From contig NZ_QKOE01000008.1 of NCBI RefSeq assembly GCF_003226565.1, positions 62,001 to 126,000 on the forward strand: DNA of 64,000 bases, read 5' to 3'. Below the pieces are notes generated by a model. That model saw nothing but the letters and a program-made list of their open reading frames with translations, searched no databases and was not told the DNA's origin. The DNA comes from Parazoarcus communis SWub3 = DSM 12120 (GTDB taxonomy: Bacteria; Pseudomonadota; Gammaproteobacteria; Burkholderiales; Rhodocyclaceae). This document shows, one piece after another, positions 57,788 through 64,000 of this stretch; the first letter of the stretch is position 1, and each line of letters begins with the position of its first letter. The position numbers were made by a program, and so were the translations under genes.

Positions 57788-59509
57788 TCAATTGATGACG
57801 GCGTGCTGACCTGAAACACAGAGCCGGTTGCGGCCTTCCGCCTTCGCCTTGTACAGCGCCTGATCGGCGCGGTGCAGAATGGTTTCCAGTGAGTCGCCCG
57901 GATAGGCCAGGCAGGCGCCGATGCTGACGGTCAGGCCGTTGTCGCCGGGGAGTTCGATCGAGCGCTCGACACCGCTGCGAATGCGCTCGCTGAGGCTGGA
58001 CAGGGTGTCGAGGTCGCAGGGCGACAGCAACACAAGAAACTCGTCTCCGCCCCAGCGCGCCGCGCAGTCATAGGGGCGGATGCTGGCCGTGAGCAGGCGG
58101 CCGACCGCGGCCAGGGCCTCGTCGCCCATCGCGTGGCCCAGGTAATCGTTTATTTCCTTGAACAGGTCGATGTCGATCCAGATCAGGCCGAAAGTGTGCT
58201 GCTCACGCAGGGCGCGGCTGATCTCGGCCTCCAGTCGCTCGTTGAGGCCGCGACGGTTGTGCAGTCCGGTCAGCGGATCGATGCTTGCCAGCCGGTGCAG
58301 GGCCTCGGTGCGTTCGGCAACGCGGTGTTCGAGTTCGCGGGTGTGGCTGCGCACGGCTTCGGCCATGTTGCTGAAGTGCCCGATCAGACGGCCGATCTCG
58401 CCTTTGCCACGAGGGAGCTCAAGTGGGGTCAGGTCGCCATCGCGCACTCTCAGCATGGCGGTTTCAAGTGCGCTGACCGGATCCAGCACCAGGCGGTTCA
58501 GCACCAGGTTGAACAGCGCCAGCGCGGCCAGCAGGGTGATGGCGAAGATCACCAGCACGCTGGCAAAGCTCTTGACCGGCATCAGCACATCGAGGTCGAG
58601 CAGGGTGATTTCGTACCAGTCGATTTCCGGCAGGTAAGCGATGCCGGCCAGGTATTCCCGACCCTCGACCTTGACGAAGCGGCTGATCACCCGGCTGCCT
58701 TCGTCGGCAGCGACGGCGGGTGCCCGGGCCAGTTCAAGCATGGCCTGCTGCAGATGCTGGCGATCCGCTTCGGTATCGACCATGCGGAACACGGTGTTTT
58801 TCTCACCCTCGCGCTTCACGATGCTGGCGAAATCGATATAGCGTGGGTCGCGATAGAGCTGGATCGCACCGTTGTGGTCGGCAAACAGGGTGGTGATGCC
58901 GGGTTGCTTGACGCGCACGATATCGCGGATGAAACGGTCGAGTTCCAGTCCGGTACCGGCGACGCCGAGAATGCGGTCGCCATCGCGGATCAGCACGTCG
59001 ATCCACAGCTTGGTGACCTTCAGTTCTTCGTCTGGATTGACGTTGAGGTGAAAGTCGCGGCCCTGGGCGACGATCTGGTAGAACCAGCTGTCTGCCGGTT
59101 TGTCGGGTTTCAGGTAATAACGCAGCTGTTGGCCGGAAAACTCATCTGCCGCGTTGTTGTGATAATAGGCGCCGGAATCAAGCAGGGCGACGAAGTAGCT
59201 GCGGTCCTGGAAGTTGCGGCGAAAACTCTCCATCTCGGCGAGGGCTTCGGTCTCCAGTTCCTTGTCCGTGGGATTCAATGCCCAGCGCCGGATCACCTGT
59301 GAGTCGGCCAGCTGGCGCGATAGCGCGATCTCGCGGTCCAGCGGCTGCAGCAGGCGGGCGGTGTCGTAGCGCACCTGTGTTTCGGCCAGGCGTACGCCCC
59401 ACTGTTCGATGATGCCGGCGGCGATGCGTTCGAAAGCCAGCCAGGCCGCCGCAGAGGCGACCAGGATGAGTGCCGCGGTTAGCAGCAGGAAGCGGGGCTT
59501 GAGGGTCAT
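57788..59509 (-). CDS. Diguanylate cyclase with periplasmic Cache-like sensor domain
   Basis: The 573-residue protein has TM1 (FLLLTAALILVASAAAWLAF), a periplasmic region of about 290 residues of Cache type (SYFVALLDSGAYYHNNAADE, DVLIRDGDRILGVAGTGLEL), TM2 (ASVLVIFAITLLAALALFNL), HAMP and a C-terminal GGDEF domain. The active site RWGGDEF is intact and RPYD five residues before GGDEF is a complete inhibitory I-site, so product inhibition is expected. It makes cyclic di-GMP. A 9-bp inverted repeat lies three bases before its ATG and covers the place of the ribosome site. It follows the antiporter gene on the same strand. Confidence 0.92.
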   Translation of the reverse strand: MTLKPRFLLLTAALILVASAAAWLAFERIAAGIIEQWGVRLAETQVRYDTARLLQPLDREIALSRQLADSQVIRRWALNPTDKELETEALAEMESFRRNFQDRSYFVALLDSGAYYHNNAADEFSGQQLRYYLKPDKPADSWFYQIVAQGRDFHLNVNPDEELKVTKLWIDVLIRDGDRILGVAGTGLELDRFIRDIVRVKQPGITTLFADHNGAIQLYRDPRYIDFASIVKREGEKNTVFRMVDTEADRQHLQQAMLELARAPAVAADEGSRVISRFVKVEGREYLAGIAYLPEIDWYEITLLDLDVLMPVKSFASVLVIFAITLLAALALFNLVLNRLVLDPVSALETAMLRVRDGDLTPLELPRGKGEIGRLIGHFSNMAEAVRSHTRELEHRVAERTEALHRLASIDPLTGLHNRRGLNERLEAEISRALREQHTFGLIWIDIDLFKEINDYLGHAMGDEALAAVGRLLTASIRPYDCAARWGGDEFLVLLSPCDLDTLSSLSERIRSGVERSIELPGDNGLTVSIGACLAYPGDSLETILHRADQALYKAKAEGRNRLCVSGQHAVIN

Positions 59510-59511
59510 GC

Positions 59512-59548
59512 GGTCCGGATCCGGTTATTTCTTGTTGTTATCCGGACC
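59512..59548 (-). promoter_or_regulatory. 9-bp inverted repeat immediately upstream of the diguanylate cyclase start
   Basis: GGTCCGGAT (59512-59520) and ATCCGGACC (59540-59548) are perfectly complementary with a 19-base AT-rich loop. On the messenger strand the stem ends two bases before the ATG and would hide the initiation region, where no open Shine-Dalgarno sequence is seen. It could be a terminator of the upstream antiporter transcript, a translation control stem, or an operator. Confidence 0.55.
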
Positions 59549-59603
59549 TTAGCACAGCTGACTCGGGTGAGGTTGTGAGCTTTGGCCGGCTGCTTCTGGC
59601 CCG

Positions 59604-60908
59604 CTACTCCCGCACCCGTGGCGGCAATGTATGGCCGATGAGCGGCAGCCAGCGGCGCAGGCAGGGCGTTGTGACCACTGTACTGAAGATGGCCATGATC
59701 ACCAGCATCGTGAACATCTGCTGGGAGATCACGCCGAGGTCGTAGCCCACGTTGATCACCACCAGCTCCATCAGTGCCCGGGTGTTCATCATGACGCCAA
59801 GGATGCCGGCCTCGTGATGGCCCAGCCCGCAACGCCTGGCCGCCAGATACGAGCCGCCAAACTTGCCGAGGGTGGCAAGTGCGATCACCAGCAGACACCA
59901 GCCCCAGTCGGTCAGGCTGTCGAGGCTGCCGATGTCGGTGCGCAGGCCGGTGTAGGTGAAGAAGATCGGCAGGAAGAACACGGTGACGAAATGCCCCACC
60001 CGGGTATTCCAGGCTTCGCGCAGGCCGTGCTCGTCATGCAGGATCACGCCCATCAGGAATCCGCCGAAAATGGCGAAGATGCCCAGCTGATACGTGCTCA
60101 TGCCGGCGACGAAGATCAATGCCAGCATCGCACCCATCAGGTTGGGCGGCAGCCGCCCGCGACCCGGGTTGGCACGGTGGACCAGGCGTTTGGCAAGCGG
60201 GCGGATGCCCCACCAGCTGAAGGCAAAGAACACCATTACCAGCACGACCTTGGTGGCAAAGGCAAGCGGATCGAGTTGCGACACTGCCAGCGTCGAGACC
60301 AGTGCCAGCAGCAGCCAGCCGACCACGTCGTTGATGGCTGCAGCGCTGATTGCGATGACGCCGAGCGGGCTGCGGGTAAGCTGGAATTCGATCATGATGC
60401 GGCCAAGAATCGGTAACGCGGTGATCGAGAATGCGGTGGCAATGAACAAGCCTGCAGTCAGCGGTTCGACGCCGTCAGGCAGCAGGGGCGTGGCCAGCCA
60501 GCCCAGCCCGAAACCGAAGGCGAAGGGCAGCAGCAGCCCGGCGCTGGCGACCCAGGCCACGGTACGGCGATGCTTGCGTTCGGTCAGGTGGCCGAAGTCG
60601 AACTCGAGGCCGATCTGGAACATCAGCAGCAACAGGCCGATCTGCGACAGGATCTGCATTGGCTCGGGTGGCGCGCTGCGAAACACCAGATCAAACAGAT
60701 CGGGCGCCAGCCAGCCGAACAAGGAAGGGCCGAGCAGGATGCCGGTAATGATTTCACCCACCGCCGAGGACTGGCCAAGGCGTACCGCGATTTCGCCACC
60801 GGCGCGTGCGGCAAGGATGATGATGGCCAGTTGCAGCAAGGTGAAGAACAGCAGTGCTTCGGTCTGATGCACGCTGACCGTGTGGAGTGCGTCGGCTGCG
60901 CTGCTCAT
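59604..60908 (-). CDS. Cation/proton antiporter, CPA2 (KefB/NapA-type) family
   Basis: The 434-residue membrane protein starts at ATG 60908, one base into the stop of the ketoreductase gene (TGATG). About twelve helices are visible. Conserved features include GEIITGILLGPSLFGWL in helix 2, LLLLMFQIGLEFDFGHL, ATAFSITALPILGRIM, AAAINDVVGWLLLALV with the Asn-Asp pair of electrogenic CPA2 antiporters, and FGGFLMGVILHD. There is no C-terminal TrkA-N domain. It would exchange Na+ or K+ for protons across the inner membrane. Its coupling to the pigment fatty-acid-like operon is unusual for housekeeping ion transport. Confidence 0.9.
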   Translation of the reverse strand: MSSAADALHTVSVHQTEALLFFTLLQLAIIILAARAGGEIAVRLGQSSAVGEIITGILLGPSLFGWLAPDLFDLVFRSAPPEPMQILSQIGLLLLMFQIGLEFDFGHLTERKHRRTVAWVASAGLLLPFAFGFGLGWLATPLLPDGVEPLTAGLFIATAFSITALPILGRIMIEFQLTRSPLGVIAISAAAINDVVGWLLLALVSTLAVSQLDPLAFATKVVLVMVFFAFSWWGIRPLAKRLVHRANPGRGRLPPNLMGAMLALIFVAGMSTYQLGIFAIFGGFLMGVILHDEHGLREAWNTRVGHFVTVFFLPIFFTYTGLRTDIGSLDSLTDWGWCLLVIALATLGKFGGSYLAARRCGLGHHEAGILGVMMNTRALMELVVINVGYDLGVISQQMFTMLVIMAIFSTVVTTPCLRRWLPLIGHTLPPRVRE

Positions 60909-61630
60909 CAGATCATGCCGCCGTTGATCGAGATGATCTGGCCGGTGATGTAGCCTGCCTGTTTCGAGGCCAGAAAACCGACCAGGTCGGCCACCTCTTC
61001 GGCGCGTCCGGCGCGTTTCATTGGCACGATGCGGGCGATGGCCTCGGCGTCGAAGCTCGCTTCGCTCATCGCGGTGTCGATGATGCCTGGTGCGACCGCA
61101 TTGACGGTGATGCCGCGTCCGGCCAGTTCCTGTGCCAGCGACTTGGTGGCGGAATGCAGCGCCCCCTTGGCGGCCGCGTAATTGACCTGACCACGATTGC
61201 CGGTAATGGCGGCTACCGAGGTGATGTTGATGATGCGTCCCCAGCGCGTGCGGATCATCGGCATTGTCAGTGGCTGGGTGAGGTTGAAGAAACCATGCAG
61301 GCTGACGTCGATGACCTTGTGCCATTGCGCGGCCGACATGCCGGGAAACACTGCATCATCGTGAATGCCGGCGTTGTTGACCAGGACCTGGATGGGGCCG
61401 TCGGCAAGGATGTTCTCGACTGCGGCAGCGGTCACTGCAGCATCGGTCAGGTCGAAGGCCACCGCCTGCGCATCGCCGCCAGCTGCGCGGATTTCCGCTG
61501 CCAGGGCCTCGGCTGCGGCAAGGTTGCGATTGGCGTGCACCAGCACGGCATGGCCATCGGCGGCCAGGCGCTGGCAGATTGCACGGCCGATGCCGCCACT
61601 GCCGCCGCTGACGAAGGCGCGTAGGGTCAT
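60908..61630 (-). CDS. 3-ketoacyl-ACP reductase (SDR family, FabG-like) of the pigment locus
   Basis: The 240-residue protein is a classical short-chain dehydrogenase: AFVSGGSGGIGRAI is the NADPH site, LVNNAGIHDDAV follows, ITSVAAITGNRGQVNYAAAKGAL contains the catalytic Ser, Tyr and Lys, and APGIIDTAM and ITGQIISINGGMI close the fold. It would reduce the beta-keto group during polyene chain extension. FabG-like reductases in aryl polyene clusters have this form. It lies 15 bases after the dehydratase gene and shares one base with the antiporter start. Confidence 0.9.
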   Translation of the reverse strand: MTLRAFVSGGSGGIGRAICQRLAADGHAVLVHANRNLAAAEALAAEIRAAGGDAQAVAFDLTDAAVTAAAVENILADGPIQVLVNNAGIHDDAVFPGMSAAQWHKVIDVSLHGFFNLTQPLTMPMIRTRWGRIINITSVAAITGNRGQVNYAAAKGALHSATKSLAQELAGRGITVNAVAPGIIDTAMSEASFDAEAIARIVPMKRAGRAEEVADLVGFLASKQAGYITGQIISINGGMI

Positions 61631-61645
61631 GGTTGGAGTCCGGTA

Positions 61646-62095
61646 TCAGGTGGATGAAGCCGTGACCAGAACGACTGCAGCACGGCCGCGTACGAGCGGG
61701 CCGGCAGCGCTGGCGACGGTAAAGGCGTAAAGCAGGGTGCGCGCGTCAGCCGACAGGCGCTCGGCGTGGATGGACAGGGCACCGTCAATATCGTCGAGGC
61801 GGTCGACCAGGCACTCCACACTGCGTGCGCTGCCAAGAAAACCCGGCGTGGGTGGCGTGCTGCTGCCAGCGAGCAAGGCACCATGCACGGCCATCGCCTG
61901 GGCCGCGTATTCGACGGCATTGAGCGCGCCCAGGCGGCCGCTGGCGCGCAGTGGATTGTCGATCCGACGGTGGCTGAGTGCGGAACAGCGAATCTGGTCC
62001 CCATCCCAGGCCTCGACGCGCTCGAGCAGACACATGCCGCCCTGGTGGGGAATGTGTGCCGCAATCCAGGCGTGATCGAGTTGCTGCGGGCTCAT
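61646..62095 (-). CDS. Hotdog-fold 3-hydroxyacyl-ACP dehydratase of the pigment locus
   Basis: Start ATG 62095 overlaps the preceding stop (ATGA) and gives 149 residues. The sequence HIPHQGGMCLLERVEAWDGDQ, followed by ALNAVEYAAQAMAVHGALL, is the FabA/FabZ-like hotdog pattern, with the catalytic His in PHQGG and the conserved Glu in the central helix (NAVEYAAQ). It would remove water after ketoreduction to give the conjugated double bonds. ApeI/XanE-like dehydratases of aryl polyene clusters match this size and place. A frame-shifted overlapping frame was rejected because it lacks these motifs. Confidence 0.85.
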   Translation of the reverse strand: MSPQQLDHAWIAAHIPHQGGMCLLERVEAWDGDQIRCSALSHRRIDNPLRASGRLGALNAVEYAAQAMAVHGALLAGSSTPPTPGFLGSARSVECLVDRLDDIDGALSIHAERLSADARTLLYAFTVASAAGPLVRGRAAVVLVTASST

Positions 62096-62898
62096 CCGAG
62101 GACGTTCACACACAAGCGGCTGTCGTCGACATAGTCGATCACCACTTCGGCGGCTTCACCGGTGGCGAGACGAGCCAGTGAATGCAGTACGGACAGACTG
62201 CGTGCGGCCGGAATGCCGCTGCGGATGCTTTCCAGTGCCGGGTTGTCCAGGGTGTCGGCGACGCGGTCAGTCAATTCGCCCAGGGCAATCCGGGGGCCGT
62301 CGGTGGCATGCGGATCCAGCAGCAGCGCCACGGCAAAGGCATCGTGCAAGGGCCGGGCTGCAGCGAGGGGTTCCGGATAGGGATGGTCGTAAACCACCAG
62401 CAACACCGGGGCGTCCAGGCTGGACGCCAGTGCAAGGGCTTCCACCAGCCCGGCGGCAAAGCTGCCATCGTAGGCCGAGACAATCGTCGAGGTCGCCATT
62501 GCGCCAGTGGCGATGCCCCAGTAGCCCGATGCGGCATTGTTGACCGAATTGTGGAAGCGGGTGGGTGAGATCAGACGGTCGTTGCCGGCCAGCGCCTCGC
62601 AGATCGCGTGGCAATTGGCGCCGTCACCGCCGGCAGAGGCGAATACCGTGGCCAGTGTGGCCGCATCTGCGCCTGCCGCCTCCACGGCCTGCATGCCGGC
62701 GACCAGCGCGAGCTTGACCACCGCACCGACGCGGCGACGTTCGGCAGGCGGCAGCATGGTGGGGCTGGGAATACGGGTTGCGGCGGGTTGCCAGCCGGTG
62801 GATGTCCCCTGAAGCACGGCACGGGCAGCATTCCAGTCGTCAAAGCCGGGGCCGATCATGCCGATGGCCCGGATGCCTGCTGAAAGCGGTGCTGTCAT
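62092..62898 (-). CDS. Beta-ketoacyl synthase-like protein (chain-length-factor type) of the pigment locus
   Basis: The 268-residue protein resembles the short ketosynthase-like family found in aryl polyene clusters (PF13723-type, often named chain length factor). RVGAVVKLALVAGMQAVEAAG, FASAGGDGANCHAICEAL, and FHNSVNNAASGYWGIATG are typical phrases. It is much shorter than a full ketosynthase, and the catalytic Cys and one His of the triad are not apparent in the usual context. It probably pairs with the full ketosynthase encoded just upstream, with which it overlaps by four bases (ATGA). Confidence 0.82.
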   Translation of the reverse strand: MTAPLSAGIRAIGMIGPGFDDWNAARAVLQGTSTGWQPAATRIPSPTMLPPAERRRVGAVVKLALVAGMQAVEAAGADAATLATVFASAGGDGANCHAICEALAGNDRLISPTRFHNSVNNAASGYWGIATGAMATSTIVSAYDGSFAAGLVEALALASSLDAPVLLVVYDHPYPEPLAAARPLHDAFAVALLLDPHATDGPRIALGELTDRVADTLDNPALESIRSGIPAARSLSVLHSLARLATGEAAEVVIDYVDDSRLCVNVLG

Positions 62899-64000
62899 CG
62901 GGCGTCTCCTGCCGGTCGCGAGAATACCAGGCTGCAGTTGGTGCCGCCGAAGCCCAGTGAATTCGACAGTACATGGCGCAGCGGGGCGGATTCCGGCTGC
63001 AGGCGGTAGGCGATGTCGATCCCCGGGTCGAGCTCACGGGTGCCGGGGCTGCCCGGCATCATGCCTTCGGCCAGGGCGATCGCGCAGAACACCGCCTCCA
63101 GGCCGCCGGCGGCACCCAGGGTGTGTCCGGTGGCACCCTTGGTGGAGCTGGCTGCGGTACGGTTGCCGAACAGGGTGCCAACAGCGAGGCCTTCGGCCGC
63201 ATCGTTGCTGGGGGTGCCGGTGCCGTGCAGGTTGATGTAGTCGATGTCGGTCGGTCGCAGTCCTGCGCAGGCCAGTGCCTGCTCCATGGCCATGCGTGCG
63301 CCAAGTCCTTGCGGGTGTGGTGCCGACATGTGGTGGGCGTCGCTCGATTCGCCATAACCGGAGAGCACGATGTCGGCCGGGCCGGGTGTGTCCGGCGCAC
63401 GTTCGAGCAGCACAAAGGCGGCGGCCTCGCCGATCGAGATCCCGCTGCGTGCCGGGTCGTAGGGCCGGCAGGGCTCGGGCGCGACCAGTTCGAGCGAGTT
63501 GAAGCCGTAGAGCGTGGTCAGGCAGAGCGAATCGACCCCGCCGACGATGGCTGCGTCGATCAGGCCACTGGCAAGCAGGCGTGCGGCACTGGCGAAGACC
63601 TTGGCGCTGGAGGAACAGGCGGTGGAGATGACCCAGGCCGGACCGGCCGCGCCGACTGCGTGGCGCACGAATTCGGCCACGGAAAAAATGTTGTGGCTGC
63701 CGCGATAGTGGAAATCTGGCGGCAAGGCGCCGCTTAGCGGGTCGCGTTGACGGTAGGCGAGCTCGGTTTCCAGGATGCCCGAAGTACTGGTGCCGAGCAG
63801 CACGGCCACCCGGCGTGCGCCATGGCGCGCAACGGCGTGCCGTGCGGCCTCGAGGAAACCGTCCTGTTGCAAGCCGAGCATGGCGAGCCGATTGTTGCGG
63901 CAATCGTAGTCTGCCAGTGCGGGTGCGAGGGGCGCTTGTTCCAGGCCGTTCACCCGGCCGATCCAGGTGTCGAGATCGACCGTCTCGAAATCGCAGGGGT
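62895..64000 (-). CDS. Beta-ketoacyl-ACP synthase of the pigment locus, truncated at the window edge
   Basis: The frame runs to the right edge without a stop or certain start. At least 368 residues are visible, and a GTG at 63953 is probably internal because coding-like sequence continues upstream. The catalytic triad is complete: Cys in WVISTACSSSAKV, His in INLHGTGTPSND and His in KGATGHTLGAAGG. The C-terminus VLSNSLGFGGTNCSLVF is the family ending. This is a FabF-like ketosynthase, as in type II polyketide-like aryl polyene assembly. It would extend the hydroxybenzoyl starter with malonyl-ACP. Its partner genes (carrier proteins, ligase, exporter) should lie further right. Confidence 0.9.
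   Translation of the reverse strand, partial: PCDFETVDLDTWIGRVNGLEQAPLAPALADYDCRNNRLAMLGLQQDGFLEAARHAVARHGARRVAVLLGTSTSGILETELAYRQRDPLSGALPPDFHYRGSHNIFSVAEFVRHAVGAAGPAWVISTACSSSAKVFASAARLLASGLIDAAIVGGVDSLCLTTLYGFNSLELVAPEPCRPYDPARSGISIGEAAAFVLLERAPDTPGPADIVLSGYGESSDAHHMSAPHPQGLGARMAMEQALACAGLRPTDIDYINLHGTGTPSNDAAEGLAVGTLFGNRTAASSTKGATGHTLGAAGGLEAVFCAIALAEGMMPGSPGTRELDPGIDIAYRLQPESAPLRHVLSNSLGFGGTNCSLVFSRPAGDAR

Noticed and set aside
62092-62898. Calling the short ketosynthase-like gene a broken ketosynthase pseudogene
   Set aside because: It has a clean start and stop, overlaps both neighbours by four bases, and matches a recognised short family found in aryl polyene clusters.
51625-64000. 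Naming the pigment product as arcuflavin or xanthomonadin
   Set aside because: No dialkylresorcinol genes, carrier proteins or exporter are in the window, and halogenase activity cannot be proven from the motif alone.

Overview
The window looks like a chromosomal segment of a GC-rich, Gram-negative, facultatively denitrifying betaproteobacterium. A member of Rhodocyclales (Azoarcus/Aromatoleum/Thauera-like) is my best guess. This is inference from gene content: the end of a type II secretin, gmk-rpoZ-spoT, a DUF3460 protein, napFDAGHBC next to narXL, a complete System I cytochrome c maturation operon, and a xanthomonadin-like aryl polyene locus. I see no rRNA, tRNA, CRISPR array, insertion sequence or phage gene.

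Layout. (1) 1-0.9 kb: the C-terminal end of GspD, then a small lipoprotein. (2) 1.1-3.6 kb: a probably abundant secreted protein of unknown function, then a periplasmic PpiC-type prolyl isomerase. Each of these two genes is closed by a good intrinsic terminator. (3) 3.7-16.3 kb: a surface polysaccharide locus with a Wzm/Wzt ABC exporter, a hexapeptide acyltransferase, two methyltransferases, an LTA-synthase-like sulfatase-fold transferase, a GT-C transferase, a DPM1-like GT2, a GtrA flippase-like protein and a 990-residue protein with two glycosyltransferase domains. (4) 16.3-22.0 kb: gmk, rpoZ, spoT, a DUF3460 gene, a UbiE-like methyltransferase and a DnaQ/GIY-YIG fusion.

(5) 22.0-33.8 kb: the nitrate respiration block. 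A Crp/Fnr regulator diverges from narX-narL, followed by napFDAGHBC and a convergent PAS-containing chemoreceptor. The sequence shows a 7-2-7 NarL-type site between the regulator and narX, and an FNR-type box (TTGAC-N4-ATCAA) with a correctly spaced -10 ahead of napF. (6) 34.0-39.8 kb: a very large hybrid histidine kinase translationally coupled to an HD-GYP response regulator. (7) 40.0-47.1 kb: ccmABCDEFGHI, which supplies haem attachment for NapB, NapC and other c-type cytochromes. (8) 47.1-51.5 kb: alanine racemase on the opposite strand, then a periplasmic solute-binding protein paired with a second hybrid kinase.

(9) 51.6-64.0 kb: an aryl polyene (xanthomonadin/arcuflavin-like) pigment locus in two converging arms. 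The plus arm holds a flavin-dependent halogenase-like protein, a XanB2-type chorismatase (source of the hydroxybenzoate starter), a MipA/OmpV outer-membrane protein, a PlsC-like acyltransferase and a GT2. The minus arm enters from beyond the right edge with ketosynthase, chain-length-factor-like protein, hotdog dehydratase and ketoreductase, all overlapping, and runs directly into a CPA2-type cation/proton antiporter. Between the arms lie a GNAT-alpha/beta-hydrolase fusion and a diguanylate cyclase. Carrier proteins, ligase and exporter expected for such a pathway are not in the window and probably lie to the right.

The least explained parts are the pigment locus with its coupled antiporter and embedded MipA, the GNAT-hydrolase fusion, the highly expressed secreted protein, and a few structured leaders.
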